A DNA stretch of 64,000 bases. Origin: Calycina herbarum (lineage: Eukaryota > Ascomycota > Leotiomycetes > Helotiales > Pezizellaceae). Shown here piece by piece: positions 26,808 to 37,391 of the stretch. Location of the stretch: assembly GCA_001414485.1 (NCBI GenBank), contig LLEY01000009.1, positions 657,907 to 721,906 of the forward strand, given 5' to 3'. The notes under the pieces are model-generated. The model worked only from the letters and a program-made list of their open reading frames with translations, did no database searches and had not been told where the DNA came from. The first letter of the stretch is position 1. Each line of letters starts with the position of its first letter. The position numbers were made by a program, and so were the translations under genes.

Positions 26808-29501
26808 AATTAATGGGCAGGATGGGTTTTGATAAAAAGTTGTTTTTGTTGCTTCGAGGGATCCGGGATGTACATACCTTTTTTTTTTGTGCCTTTGCGG
26901 TGCTACAGCCAGCGATATGGATATATATGGAGGAAGAGAAATTCAAAAACCCAAATTAGCCAGCCAATTTATTCTTTTTTTGATTCATTTGACTTGTGAT
27001 TTTGCCATTGTGAGTAAGAGCGAGAGGGAAGAGAGGAGGTGGGGGTTTCATGGTCTTGGGTTTTGGATAAGGAGTTGTGATCTTTAGGCTAGGGGAGAAG
27101 GGGCTATAATAGGAGTGTGAAGAGGTAGGTTGGAGGAGGTTGGAGATGATAGGAGTTCTCGGAAATTGAAGTCGGATTGACGAACCAAACTGATAAAATG
27201 TAAGATTCAAATTATATTACTCATCTAATACATGCTAAGTAAGTCCTTAATTATTTATTTCATAGGTATGTAGCTATGTAGAAGAAAGTATGAAAAGTGC
27301 AGAGGCGATATTAGAGATGTTGTTTCGTTTGAGGTTTACATTGTATTGGACAAGCGATGCTTTAGCCAAGAAAAGCTCTTTCCCCGGAATACCTCTTTTA
27401 CTTCCTATTCTTGGAGAGGGGAGTTCGTGACACCGGTACCAGGTAGTATGGTGCAAGAGATTTGTATCCCTTTTTTAAAAATTAAAGAATTAAAGAATTG
27501 TGCTGTTTGTCTTCTCTTCTAGTCCCCGCTTCTTCTTGGATTTCTTCCTGTCTTCTGTTGAGCTCTGTGTTTTTTTTTTTTTTGTGAATAGAGGGGAAAA
27601 TGTTGTTAGAGAAAAGGGGTTGGTTCGAGGGAGAGAGTGAAAGTGAGATGGGTGAGAGGGAGCTGAGCGTTGATGGGGACTTGCTCGCTACAGCGGAATA
27701 TGGACTTCTGGACATATCATAAGCATTGATGACAAAATCCAATTCCAAGTAGCCACTCTGAATAAATTATCCTCGTTCCACTTCTCATTTTCCTCTGCAT
27801 TTGCTTTTTTGTTCATTTCTTCGTGAATAAAGTACGCACTCACAGCTTCCTTTTTCGCAGGGGTTTAGTTTTCACCTGAAGATTATTCATTGAACTATGC
27901 TGTACTAAGCCTGAAGGAGAATTGAATTGATTATATGAAGTCTGATGGAGAGGTTGGGATGATTAATAGTCTGGCTACTTGAGCATTTGAAGCCTTTTTA
28001 GAGGTTCGTTTTTATTATTTTAGGTAGTTGGTATACCATCGTTGAGTCTCCAGGAGATTGTTCAGGTGTATAGTGAGAGATCGTCCGACCTTTTGGTCTT
28101 TGACTTGTCACCTGGGCAAAAATTTTTCGTTCAAGCACTGTAAGGAGGGTTATAGGTATCGTTCTATGTAACCACGGCTGCTCTGAAACATCCTATTCTG
28201 TTCTCTCGAAGAATGATCTTGAATCTTGAATAAAAGCACAACATGACAGTTGAAATAGAGGAGCTTATATTATAGTGCTAATTAGCCATCAAAGACATGT
28301 TGTATATTTTTTGTATATTTTTCTCGTCTTTTGAAAACGTTCTGCTGGCGTCCTCGCGGGGGTGTGACTCGAGGACCAAGTAGGATGTTTTTTTTTCTCC
28401 ATCCACGTGGAGTCTGCCCAAAATACTATATATACTGCTTGCAAACCACAAACTTAATCGACGCCTCCGACCGGGCCAAATAAAAGCAAAGAAGTCCCTC
28501 TATACTTTCAAAAACAGCAATTTATTTTTAGTTACCCGGTTGTGGTGTTATTGTTAAGTGATGCTTGCAATGTTTCGTTCTCGCTTACCCGGCAACCCGA
28601 TGAGATAGCCCACGAAAACCCGCTCCCCTATGAGAATTTGTTGTGCTAAAATTCCTGGAACAATCGAAATTTGATGTCAATGTCTTATAAAACTAAGAAC
28701 GAGGAGTAGAAAAAACATTTTGTCGTTTTTGTAAGAGCGATTTTGTTAATATCTTCTGATGAGTGGCCGCGTCACAGGCTTTGTTGATAAGTTTCGACTC
28801 TCCTTAGATTTGTTAAGACGATAAGACGAGAAAGAGGTTTTCTTAGGTTGTTCTAGCCTGAAGCTACAGGGTTCATCCCACCCTACAACTTCTGGATCTG
28901 GGCTATGATTCGAGGAGTATTAGGCAGAGTTTAGCGAAGATGGGATGGGTTACCCCGCGATTTCTTTCCTCCACCGTGGGCGTACTACATAGCATAACCC
29001 AGAGATTTGTCGGACGTCATTATTTGTCCTGGTGATTGGAATAGACCGAGGATCCCGAGTGTTCAATTTTCTAGGCATTCTTCTCATTTCATGAACCCCA
29101 TTATCTTCAAGGTGATCGACATCTCTAGGGGGATTTGGGGCCCCGTGGGGAGGGCAAAGATGGGGTAGTACCTCGTATGTATTTCCGCAGGCAAGGCACC
29201 GGGTCCGGATAAAGGTCAGTGTGGATAATAGTTTTTCTCTTGTCTTTCTTGGGAGTTGGAGATGGGGTTACTTTATATTGTCGTTGAGCCCCTGCTTTTG
29301 TGATGCTAGTTCTATTGTATTATTTTTTAGGAACGAGGGGAGAATTCACTGTTTGACGAGAGAACTGAGAACTTGGAGGACGGGACATATTGAGTTCTTG
29401 GGCTTCTGTTCACTGAAGGTTGCTTCACTTCTGGTACCTCCTCTTTGAGGCTTTTCTCAAATCTCTCATCTTAATATCATATTCTCTTCAAATCATTCAA
29501 A
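26808..29501. other. intergenic, no gene seen
   Basis: About 2.7 kb. Overlapping frames on both strands (26956-27210, 27482-27748 minus) include long T-runs and GA-rich tracts and look non-coding. A run of 15 T lies at 27570-27584. 28300-29150 shows no repeat or RNA fold I could recognise. The last 150 bases are the leader of the glycosidase-like gene. Confidence 0.5.
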
Positions 29502-31776
29502 ATGCACCTCTCTTTCTCATCCTCCCTCTCCCTCCTCACGACCACCATCCTCCTTTCACCAATACAAGCAAAAATCGACCGCGAAAAGGTAATTCAACAC
29601 TTCAATCCCACCCGTTTGGCATCCAGTGACAGCACACCGATGCAAGTAGGAAACGGGGATTTTGCCTTTGGCGTCGATGTTACGGGATTACAGACTTTCA
29701 ATGCGTTTGCTACGATGAGTAGTTGGGGGTGGCATAATTTTTCGCTTCCTACTGAGGCGGGACAGACGCGGGTGGAGGATTTTACGGGGTTGGATTGGTA
29801 TGTTTTTTTTTCTATTTTTTCTCTCTTCTTCTTGAGTTTGTAGGAGAGGGGATAGGGGAAAGGAAAATGAGGCAGAAGGAGAAGAGAAGAAGGCTCATAA
29901 TGTATAGGTGGACACACGGTCGACTGATAAACTACGCACAACCCAATCCTGCCGAGCCCAAGATTTCAAACTGGTTGATCCAAAACCCACAGAGGATCAA
30001 TCTCGGAAGAATAGGTTTCTGGTTTGGGAATGGAAGTAATATCACAGAATCACAACTCGAATCCAAATCCCAAACTCTAGATCTATATTCTGGAACTATC
30101 ACCTCTTCGTTCTCTGTCTTTGGAGAAGATGTCATTGTTGAAACGACTGCAGATCCGGGTTCTGATACTGTGGCTCTAAGAATCCAGTCGGGACTTTTGA
30201 GCAAGGGGAAATTGGGAGTTTTCTTCGATTATCCTTACCCAAATATTTCGAAATTCGATTATCCATTCGTGGGAAATTGGAACAACGTTTCTCTCCATAC
30301 GACAACTTTGCAGCAATCTGGGAGGGCAGCACAAATAAGACATGATGTCGATACGACGACTTATTTCACAAACATCCAATGGGAAGGCAAAGCTTCAATT
30401 TCTGGTCCATTGGCAGGAAGTCATAGATATATCCTCCAACCGAAAGAACACGGGAATAGGAAGTTAAACTTGACAATCGGATATACACCCCGAACCGAAA
30501 GTTTTCGAGAACAAAAAGCAGGTGATGTTGCCGAGGCTTCAAAGAAGTGGTGGAAATCCTATTGGGAAACTGGCGCTTTCATCTCTCTACCAACCGAGAT
30601 AGCAGATGCCAAAGAACTTCAAAGAAGAACAATACTTTCTCAATATCTCCTTGCTGTCAATGGCGCTGGGAGAGACCCGCCCCAGGAATCGGGGTTGGTG
30701 AATAATGGGTGGTATGGGAAGTTTCATATGGAAATGGTTTTTTGGCATTTAGTCCACTGGAATCTCTGGGGGAAATCTTCGTTCCTTGAACGCTCTATTC
30801 CGGGGGTGTATGAGAGGTTCTTACCTACTTCGCTTGAAAGAGCCAGGAATCAAGGATACACAGGGGCAAAATGGGGGAAGATGAGTGAACCTACTGGCGG
30901 AAGTGCGCCGGGGGAGATTAATTCCTTGTTGATTTGGCAGCAGCCTCATCCCATGTATTTTGCTGAATTGGAATGGAGGGAGAAAGGAGATGGGGCGTTG
31001 GAGAAGTGGGATGAGATTTTAAGTGAGACGGCGGAGTATATGGTTAGTGCAGCTTTTTGGAATGCGACTACTGGTAAGTTTCCCCTCCCATCCTCTTCCC
31101 ATCAACTCTCTCTAACAGAAAAACCAAAGGCGTATTCGATCTCGGACCCCCTATGTACCCCGTCTCTGAAAACACGAATCCAAACTCAACAATCAACCCC
31201 GTTTTCGAATTGGCGTATTGGCGATTCGGACTTACAGTTGCTTCGAACTGGAAACTTCGGCAAGAGCTCCCCATTCCAGAATTATGGACACACGTCCTCC
31301 GAAACCTGGCTTCCCTCCCAATAATAAACAACACCTACCCCATCTACGAAAATACACCCCAGATGTGGATAGACCCCGTCACCTACACCGATCACCCCGC
31401 CATGATAGGAATCTATGGCATCCTTCCTCCCACTCCAGATGTTAATCTGACAATCATGCAAAACACCGCTTCAAAAATTGAAGAAATCTGGGATTTTGAA
31501 AATCTATTTGGCTGGGATTTCCCGATGCTTGCTATGAATTCTGTGAGATTGGGGAGGAAGGAGAAAGCGATTGAGTATTTACTTGATGAAAACTTTGCTT
31601 TTGATGATGTAGGTATGCCCATTGGAGGACCTCGAGTTCCTACGCCATATTTTCCTGGGAGTGCGAGTCTTTTATGGGCGGTGGCTATGATTTCTGGGGG
31701 GTGGGAAGGAGTCGAGGGAAGTCAATTTCCCGAAGGGTGGGAGGTTGAGGTTGAGGGCTTTGGGAAGGTTATGTAA
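29502..31776 (+). CDS. secreted six-hairpin glycosidase-like protein
   Basis: Three exons, 29502-29797, 29908-31073 and 31130-31776, give 702 aa. The signal peptide is MHLSFSSSLSLLTTTILLSPIQA. An N-terminal beta-rich domain follows (PMQVGNGDFAFGVDVTGLQT, WGWHNFSLP, then ITSSFSVFGEDVIVETTADPGSDTVALRI). The second half has the look of an (alpha/alpha)6 catalytic barrel related to the GH65/GH37/GH95 group: GWYGKFHMEMVFWHLVHWNL, ERARNQGYTGAKWGKM, FELAYWRFGLTVAS, GWDFPMLAMNSVRLG. I cannot assign a CAZy family or substrate. The glutamates in HMEM and SEPTGGSAPGE are candidates for catalysis but this is a guess. Several N-glycosylation sequons fit secretion. Intron 2 has a tightly placed acceptor (CCAAAG), chosen because it is the only one that restores the frame of exon 3 (GVFDLGPPMYPV). 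Confidence 0.8.
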
Positions 31777-31946
31777 TTTGTTTTAGGGAGTTTAGAAGGA
31801 GTTTGATTTGTTATTTGGGGAACTTTACGTAAAACTCTGTTGTATTCAATTATATCATTTGATTTTCCCTAATAAGGTAGCGCCAGTCAACGCCAGCACC
31901 CCGTGGTGACTTGTATGATACAATAGGGAAACCCCGATGCAACAAA

Positions 31947-32567
31947 TTATTCCAATTCTTCTTCCTCTGCTTGTTCGGAGGTTAAATCAATAAGAGGATC
32001 GGAGGTGGTGGTGTTTGTAGCTTCCTCCTTGTCCTTCAAAGCAGCCTCCGCCTCGTCCTTCTCCTTCTTCTCCAACACCCACTTCTCATTGCGTTTACGA
32101 GCGCGATCCAAAAGAAAACGGGCAAGGGGAACTATCTTCACATGCTTGAAGGGTGGTTTGATGTCGACTTGTACAGCAGCGTCGACATAAACCGGACGAT
32201 TATTGAGGCGCAGATTGTCGGAGAATAGCTCCACCTGAGGAAAGAGACCGCTGGTTGGGGTGGTAGAGCGAGGAGGAGGATTGAAATTATGGCGTCCTGG
32301 GCGCTGATCGCTTGGTACTTTATAACGACTGCAAGTGATCATGTTAGCAAATGAAAAATATGCGTATCAAACATACTGTAAATTCTACACTTTTCATGAT
32401 AATACTTACTAGGAACTACGAATACATTCGCCATGTACCATGGTGTATTCATCCAGAATTTGGGGGTCTTGGGTGATGGTGGAGAGTTTGGTTCTGAACC
32501 TAGCTCTGCCTTGGCTCACTGCCGCAAAGCGGGCTTCGGATTCTGGGTCCCTGGGTTTCTTGACCAT
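31947..32567 (-). CDS. uncharacterised 179-aa protein ending in a SUMO-interacting-like motif
   Basis: Two exons, 32410-32567 and 31947-32328, joined by an 81-nt GTAAGT/TTGCAG intron, give 179 aa. The N-terminus is basic (MVKKPRDPESEARFAAVSQ), the middle contains HGECIRSSYRYKVPSDQRPG and NNRPVYVDAAVQVDIKPPF, then a Lys/Glu/Arg-rich likely helix (RARKRNEKWVLEKKEKDEAE). The last 20 residues read DPLIDLTSE followed by an acidic run: a hydrophobic core with D/T and acids, the form of a SUMO-interacting motif. No signal peptide or membrane segment is seen. I do not recognise the family; nuclear location is an inference from composition. It is convergent with the glycosidase-like gene, only 170 bases away. 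Confidence 0.62.
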
Positions 32568-35500
32568 TCTACCAGTTTTCTTAGTCAATGAATCTTCTGA
32601 AATATAAGAATTCGTGATCGGGAGCTCTCATAGTCGATTTTGATGTAAATAGGGTAAAGCTTACATTTCGGTTCGTTCTCAGAAAAAAAAGGTGGATCGA
32701 GACGAGTTTTCCAAATTCGCTGCTGTTGTCGCAGTGATAGAATTGGGATAGCGGAAAATATATGAACCGATACCGAACGGCTTTTTTTTCGATTCAATGT
32801 ATACTTTAAAGACACAAACAACACTAGTCATTATCACGCAGGCTTCGTCGAAACAGAAATACATGTTTATCAATCCTTCTGCACTCGAGCTGGTGATAGT
32901 TATCATGTAGAAGCATACTCTTAATCCAATCCTACAATACACGTTGATGAAGTATATCTTCAAAAACAACGAAAACCCTGGCTGGACCAGCTCCGCCTTA
33001 AAGCGGCAACCGAGGCTTCAACAAAGGCGGCAAGCATACCCTCAAATCTCTTCAGTGAAGTATATGCTGATCCACTGCAATACCCTACCAGCATTCATAG
33101 CACCGCGCTGACTTTGCGTCTTGCTAGGTACACAATGACATCAAGACTCTTGGAGATATCGACGATCGGAAACATACCAATCAAGCGACGCGACCGAAGG
33201 TTGGACACCGTCCAAGACGGACACAGAGGGAAACTAGACATTTGAACCGCCCACGCGATCATGCTCGCCAGCGATCAATCTATCGAGGTATCGAACCCCG
33301 AACCATAACAGCATAAGAAAGAGGATAAGAGGACTGGCTGCAAGTCGGGCTGAAATAATGGCTCGTGAGTGAGCTCCGAAACAACGCGACTTTCTACGAC
33401 GATGGATGATGATGGAATTATAAACGAATAACTGTGGGAGATACGTGGGATATCATACGGTCCCACTGGCTTTCGTCTCGCTAGAGCGTGTTTTTTGGCA
33501 AAGGCTTGCGTCAACAGCACACCATGGGGACCTCCAGTCCTGAAAGTGAAAAGTCTCATAGCCATATGACTCCAAAATAGCTTGCAAATCCACCCTCCTC
33601 AATCGAGAACGAAACTATATGCCAGATCTGAAGCCATAAAATAAAAACAACACCAACGCAAGCATTTTGTACTATAAACATACGTTTAGAGTAAGATATT
33701 TGGTCGCTGCTCTCCGTCACCACCTGACCAAGGATTGTATGAACTAGTCTGGGGTAATCATTTTAAGACGGCTTAGAAGAAGTCGGAAATCAAACCCCCT
33801 GGTTTTCCTAACCCTTCTTCAACTATGATTATCCAAGAATGTTTCGTGTAATAGGATAAAAGTGTGCTAGATAGAATGACTGGGCGCCTTACAGTCAAAT
33901 GCAATGAAAACCAAGATTTTGAAACGGCACTGGGCAAAAAAACGCTTTCTCAAGTTCATTTTTGGTGGCAGGGAGCAAAGGGTGAACAAATAGGTATCAC
34001 TATTTGTACACCCACTTGAAGGAGAGAGTTGACCCTTTCCGCTATCGAAATCAATGGGCAGCATCAAGGAGCTTTAAATGAGCCTAGCTGGCCCATATGA
34101 TTTGAATACAAAACCAAAAAATGAAGATAAAGAAAAACAACGATGGGGGGAAAACAAAGCGCCAGAATGAGATGGACAGATGCCTTCCATATTAGCTCCA
34201 GCGCATTCTGATAGGACGCTGCACTGCGCTTCTCATTTGCTGAATGGACACCTTCAAACAACAATATTTGTGCGTAGAAGGAGGATGCTACGCATCTAAG
34301 GAGGTAAGTTAATTAGCTGTCAGGATTTGAGGTGGTGGTGGGTGGTCCGACCACAGTTCTAACCCCATCAAGTGATTTAGCCGATCACCTCATCCATCAT
34401 AGCATGAGAGTCTGAAACTTCTCAGCTATTCTATTTTGTTGAACAGAAACAAGAGCTACATTCTCAAAAAGACTTTTATTCATTATTGCCTTACTTATTG
34501 TATTCATTTGACATTCCTGCCTGGCTTGGGTTTGGAAACTCGTTTTGTCATCTGTATAATTCATCTCATCTCATCATATATAAGTACAGTAATACTTTTC
34601 ATTTTTACTACTCTGACGGACCATGAAGATGTTGAGATGAAGATTAGATTTCTGGTAGGTTGTTCTAGCTTGAGATGGTGGAGTTCTCTGGCTTGTGATT
34701 GAAGGAGTTTTAAGCAGAATTGGAGGGTGTAATATTTTCTGTTACATGCAGACGAAATTGGCGGCATCGATGGTTTAAAAGATATCAAGAACTGGCATTG
34801 AAGAATTCAAGTATGGATGAGGAAATCAAATGAAGATTGCAGGGAATTATCTTGTTGCTCTTTTGAAGTCATACTCCCCTTTATCAGATTAGATTTAGCC
34901 TTAACGAATACATAAACGAGCTTTACCTGTTCAATTTCCTGGCTTATCATCGATCATCTGAAAGTAACAAGACCTTAGTATCACCAAGGATCGCGGAATT
35001 CATGAACGTAATCTCAAGGAGCCTTCCCAAATGATCGCTTCTCAATTTACACGCAAATTCAGCGCTATTCGTACAAAGAGTCACAGACACGAAGGTGCTG
35101 CAAATATGACTGCCAGTTTACCTATTCCCAGGCAACTGCTAAATAACATCTCCACTATCAGTAGGTAACCTACCAATTGACCCTACATTGTTTAATTGAT
35201 AGTCGCAGTTAATCTACTAACATTTTCTTACTTTACATGCGAATCAAGTAGTGTTTACTCGTAGAATTACCTGCTTAAGTATTAACTTCTATTCCTGGGT
35301 AAACAACGAATAGCAAGGTATTTTTGAATGAGTGTCGTGTTTTTAGCAATTGACGGGTTAATAATTTTGGTTCGATTTGTGCAAGAAAACCTGGAAAGAA
35401 GAGTTCGTGACACACTTCATCGTATGCTCACTAAATTCACAAAGATATTGGAGAAATTTAAAGTAATTAAATTAAGAAACAATACTTACAGAAGATTTGA

Positions 35501-37391
35501 CTGGCAAAGAGTTAGATAAACAGTGTGTAGGGATATCAATTTTGGCAGCTTACCTAGCATCTTACTGGTGGTTCACTCGTCAAATAACAGCTTACCCGAT
35601 AAAGAACAGTTCACTCGCAAAGAGTTAGACAAAAAGAGGGTATGGGTATCAAGGCAAGGCTCTCAACCCCCTGAAATAATGAGGCCGATTGTCGGAGAGG
35701 TTAGAACATTAAGATCTAATGAATCTCAAGTCTCCCAACCTCCCCAGCCCCCTTAAGTAGGTAATGAAAGATAATTCTTCCCGATTGCCCCACTTTACCA
35801 CGTTCAAGAGCATTGGCTTCTATTCCCAGGTAATCTATGAGTAGCATCTCTGCTAACGGTGGGTGACCTACCAATTGATGGCACATTATTTAGTTGATGT
35901 TCATAGGTAATCTACCAATAGTTTCTCGCTTTACATCCGAATTGAGTGCTATTTTTGGGAACTGCAAATGGCATTGCCGATTATGTTCCTAGATAACTTG
36001 CTGAAAGCATCTCCACTCAGTAATCGGTAGGTGACCTACCAATTGATGCCACATTATTCAATTAATATTCGTAGTTCATCTGCTAATAGCTTCTCATTTT
36101 ACACTTAAATCAAGTGATATTTATGTATAGATTTATATGCTCGAGAGGAGCTGCAAATAGAAGTGGCTTCTACTCCCGGGTAAACTATGAATAGCGGGCA
36201 AGCTATTGGTGGGCGACCTACCAATTGACCACAAACTCTCTCATCGCCATCCAGAGGTTATCCGCATATAGCAACGGCTTCTGTTCCTAGGTAACCCATG
36301 AATAGCTACAGTTCAACCCCGAAACAAAGGAATTGCTTCAAAACTCTCTCAAAACCATATTTATACTTACAAAACAGTCAGTATTCTCCCTCTAGGTCTT
36401 CTGAACAAGATTTTGAACTACGTCTTTCTTTCCATTTTGGCAACAGAAACGTAACTCCTCTTTTTTTTAATAGCTATGTCGGCGACATAGCAAGCATTCA
36501 AACCTAGAAGTAGTTCCCAGACTTGAAACGCGTAACGACTGTTATTAAACGAGAATACACCAAACAGTCTTGAATAATTAAATAAAGCATAGGAAGTTAC
36601 GAACGGTGGAAAACAATTGGATTTTCGTTCCTTTCCCTTGTTCTAAGTTACCAACAAGAATCAAGTTAATTGTTCTACGAGTTTGGTATAGCACTTTCTC
36701 AAGGGTGTACTTGCGACAATAACTTGAAGTGTTTTTATGCATCTCTCTTTTTCGCTGGCAAAACACGACATCAACTTCTCACATGATACAAATATCACAA
36801 CACTAAATTTCAGAAAGCCAGAGGAGTTTTTCGTAGATTTATCTATCTATCCGGCAGATATACGGTCTCATTTTCTAGACTAGCAGTCATCTCCATAACA
36901 AAACCGAAATAACGAACGATACCAATCCCTTTAAAAAACAAGAAATATCCCTCAAAAACGCGGAAAATGCAATACTCCTGTGAGGAGGTACAAATGGGTA
37001 TACGCGATGCACCAATTCGCCTGAGACGTCATAAAAGAAAAGATGAAAAGTGAAAAGTTGCCATTGTGCCATTCTAGAAGAAAAAAGAGAAAAAAAGCCC
37101 AAGAATCAGATCCTGTGATTGACTACGTACCACATGCATGAACCTATGTTGGTGATAGGCTTCAAGTTGCAGTCGCGGGATTCGAGAAGAATTGATTCTG
37201 GTGTGGTTTTGTGCGGAAACTCGTAGATGGTAGACACTACCTGTGCGCTGTGGAGTTTGTGACCGCTTTATCTTTGGTTGTGACATTGTGCGAGTAGGTT
37301 TGGAAGTATGGGTCTGATGGCTGAGTCCAGATTCTTCGAGATCGGTTGATACAATGTCTTTTGCAGCTGCCACGGACCTGGACAGCACCTT
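32568..37391. other. 4.8-kb gene desert with degenerate repeats
   Basis: No gene is supported. Open frames are all under 105 codons and lack splice logic. 33000-34300 shows nothing distinctive. 35120-36310 carries the repeat family listed separately. 35523-35756 is a small plus frame rich in Ser/Pro without family resemblance. 36300-37390 is AT-rich with nothing recognised. Confidence 0.55.
35122..36308. repeat. degenerate repeat family, four main copies plus partials
   Basis: The copies lie at about 35122-35262 (A), 35821-35955 (B), 35984-36123 (C) and 36168-36240 (D, truncated), with partial left ends at about 35288-35318 and 36278-36308. The unit is about 140 bp: a left word like TTCCCAGGTAA, then TATGAATAGC, a near-palindrome GGTAGGTGACCTACC continuing CAATTGA, then CACATTATTTAATTGAT, GGTAATCTACCAATAG, TTCTCGCTTTACATCCGAA and TCAAGTGATATTT. 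Copies are unequally spaced and differ largely by transitions. No coding capacity. A diverged fifth copy lies near 54.75 kb. Confidence 0.85.

Noticed and set aside
29795..29907. Alternative N-terminus for the six-hairpin glycosidase reading from inside intron 1
   Set aside because: It begins at a non-ATG codon, is T-rich intron sequence, and would lose the signal peptide and the conserved N-terminal domain.
33275..33565. tRNA-like B box (GGTTCGATACC on the minus strand near 33290) and a 96-codon frame
   Set aside because: No acceptor stem, A box or anticodon arm could be drawn around it, and the frame has no coding features.
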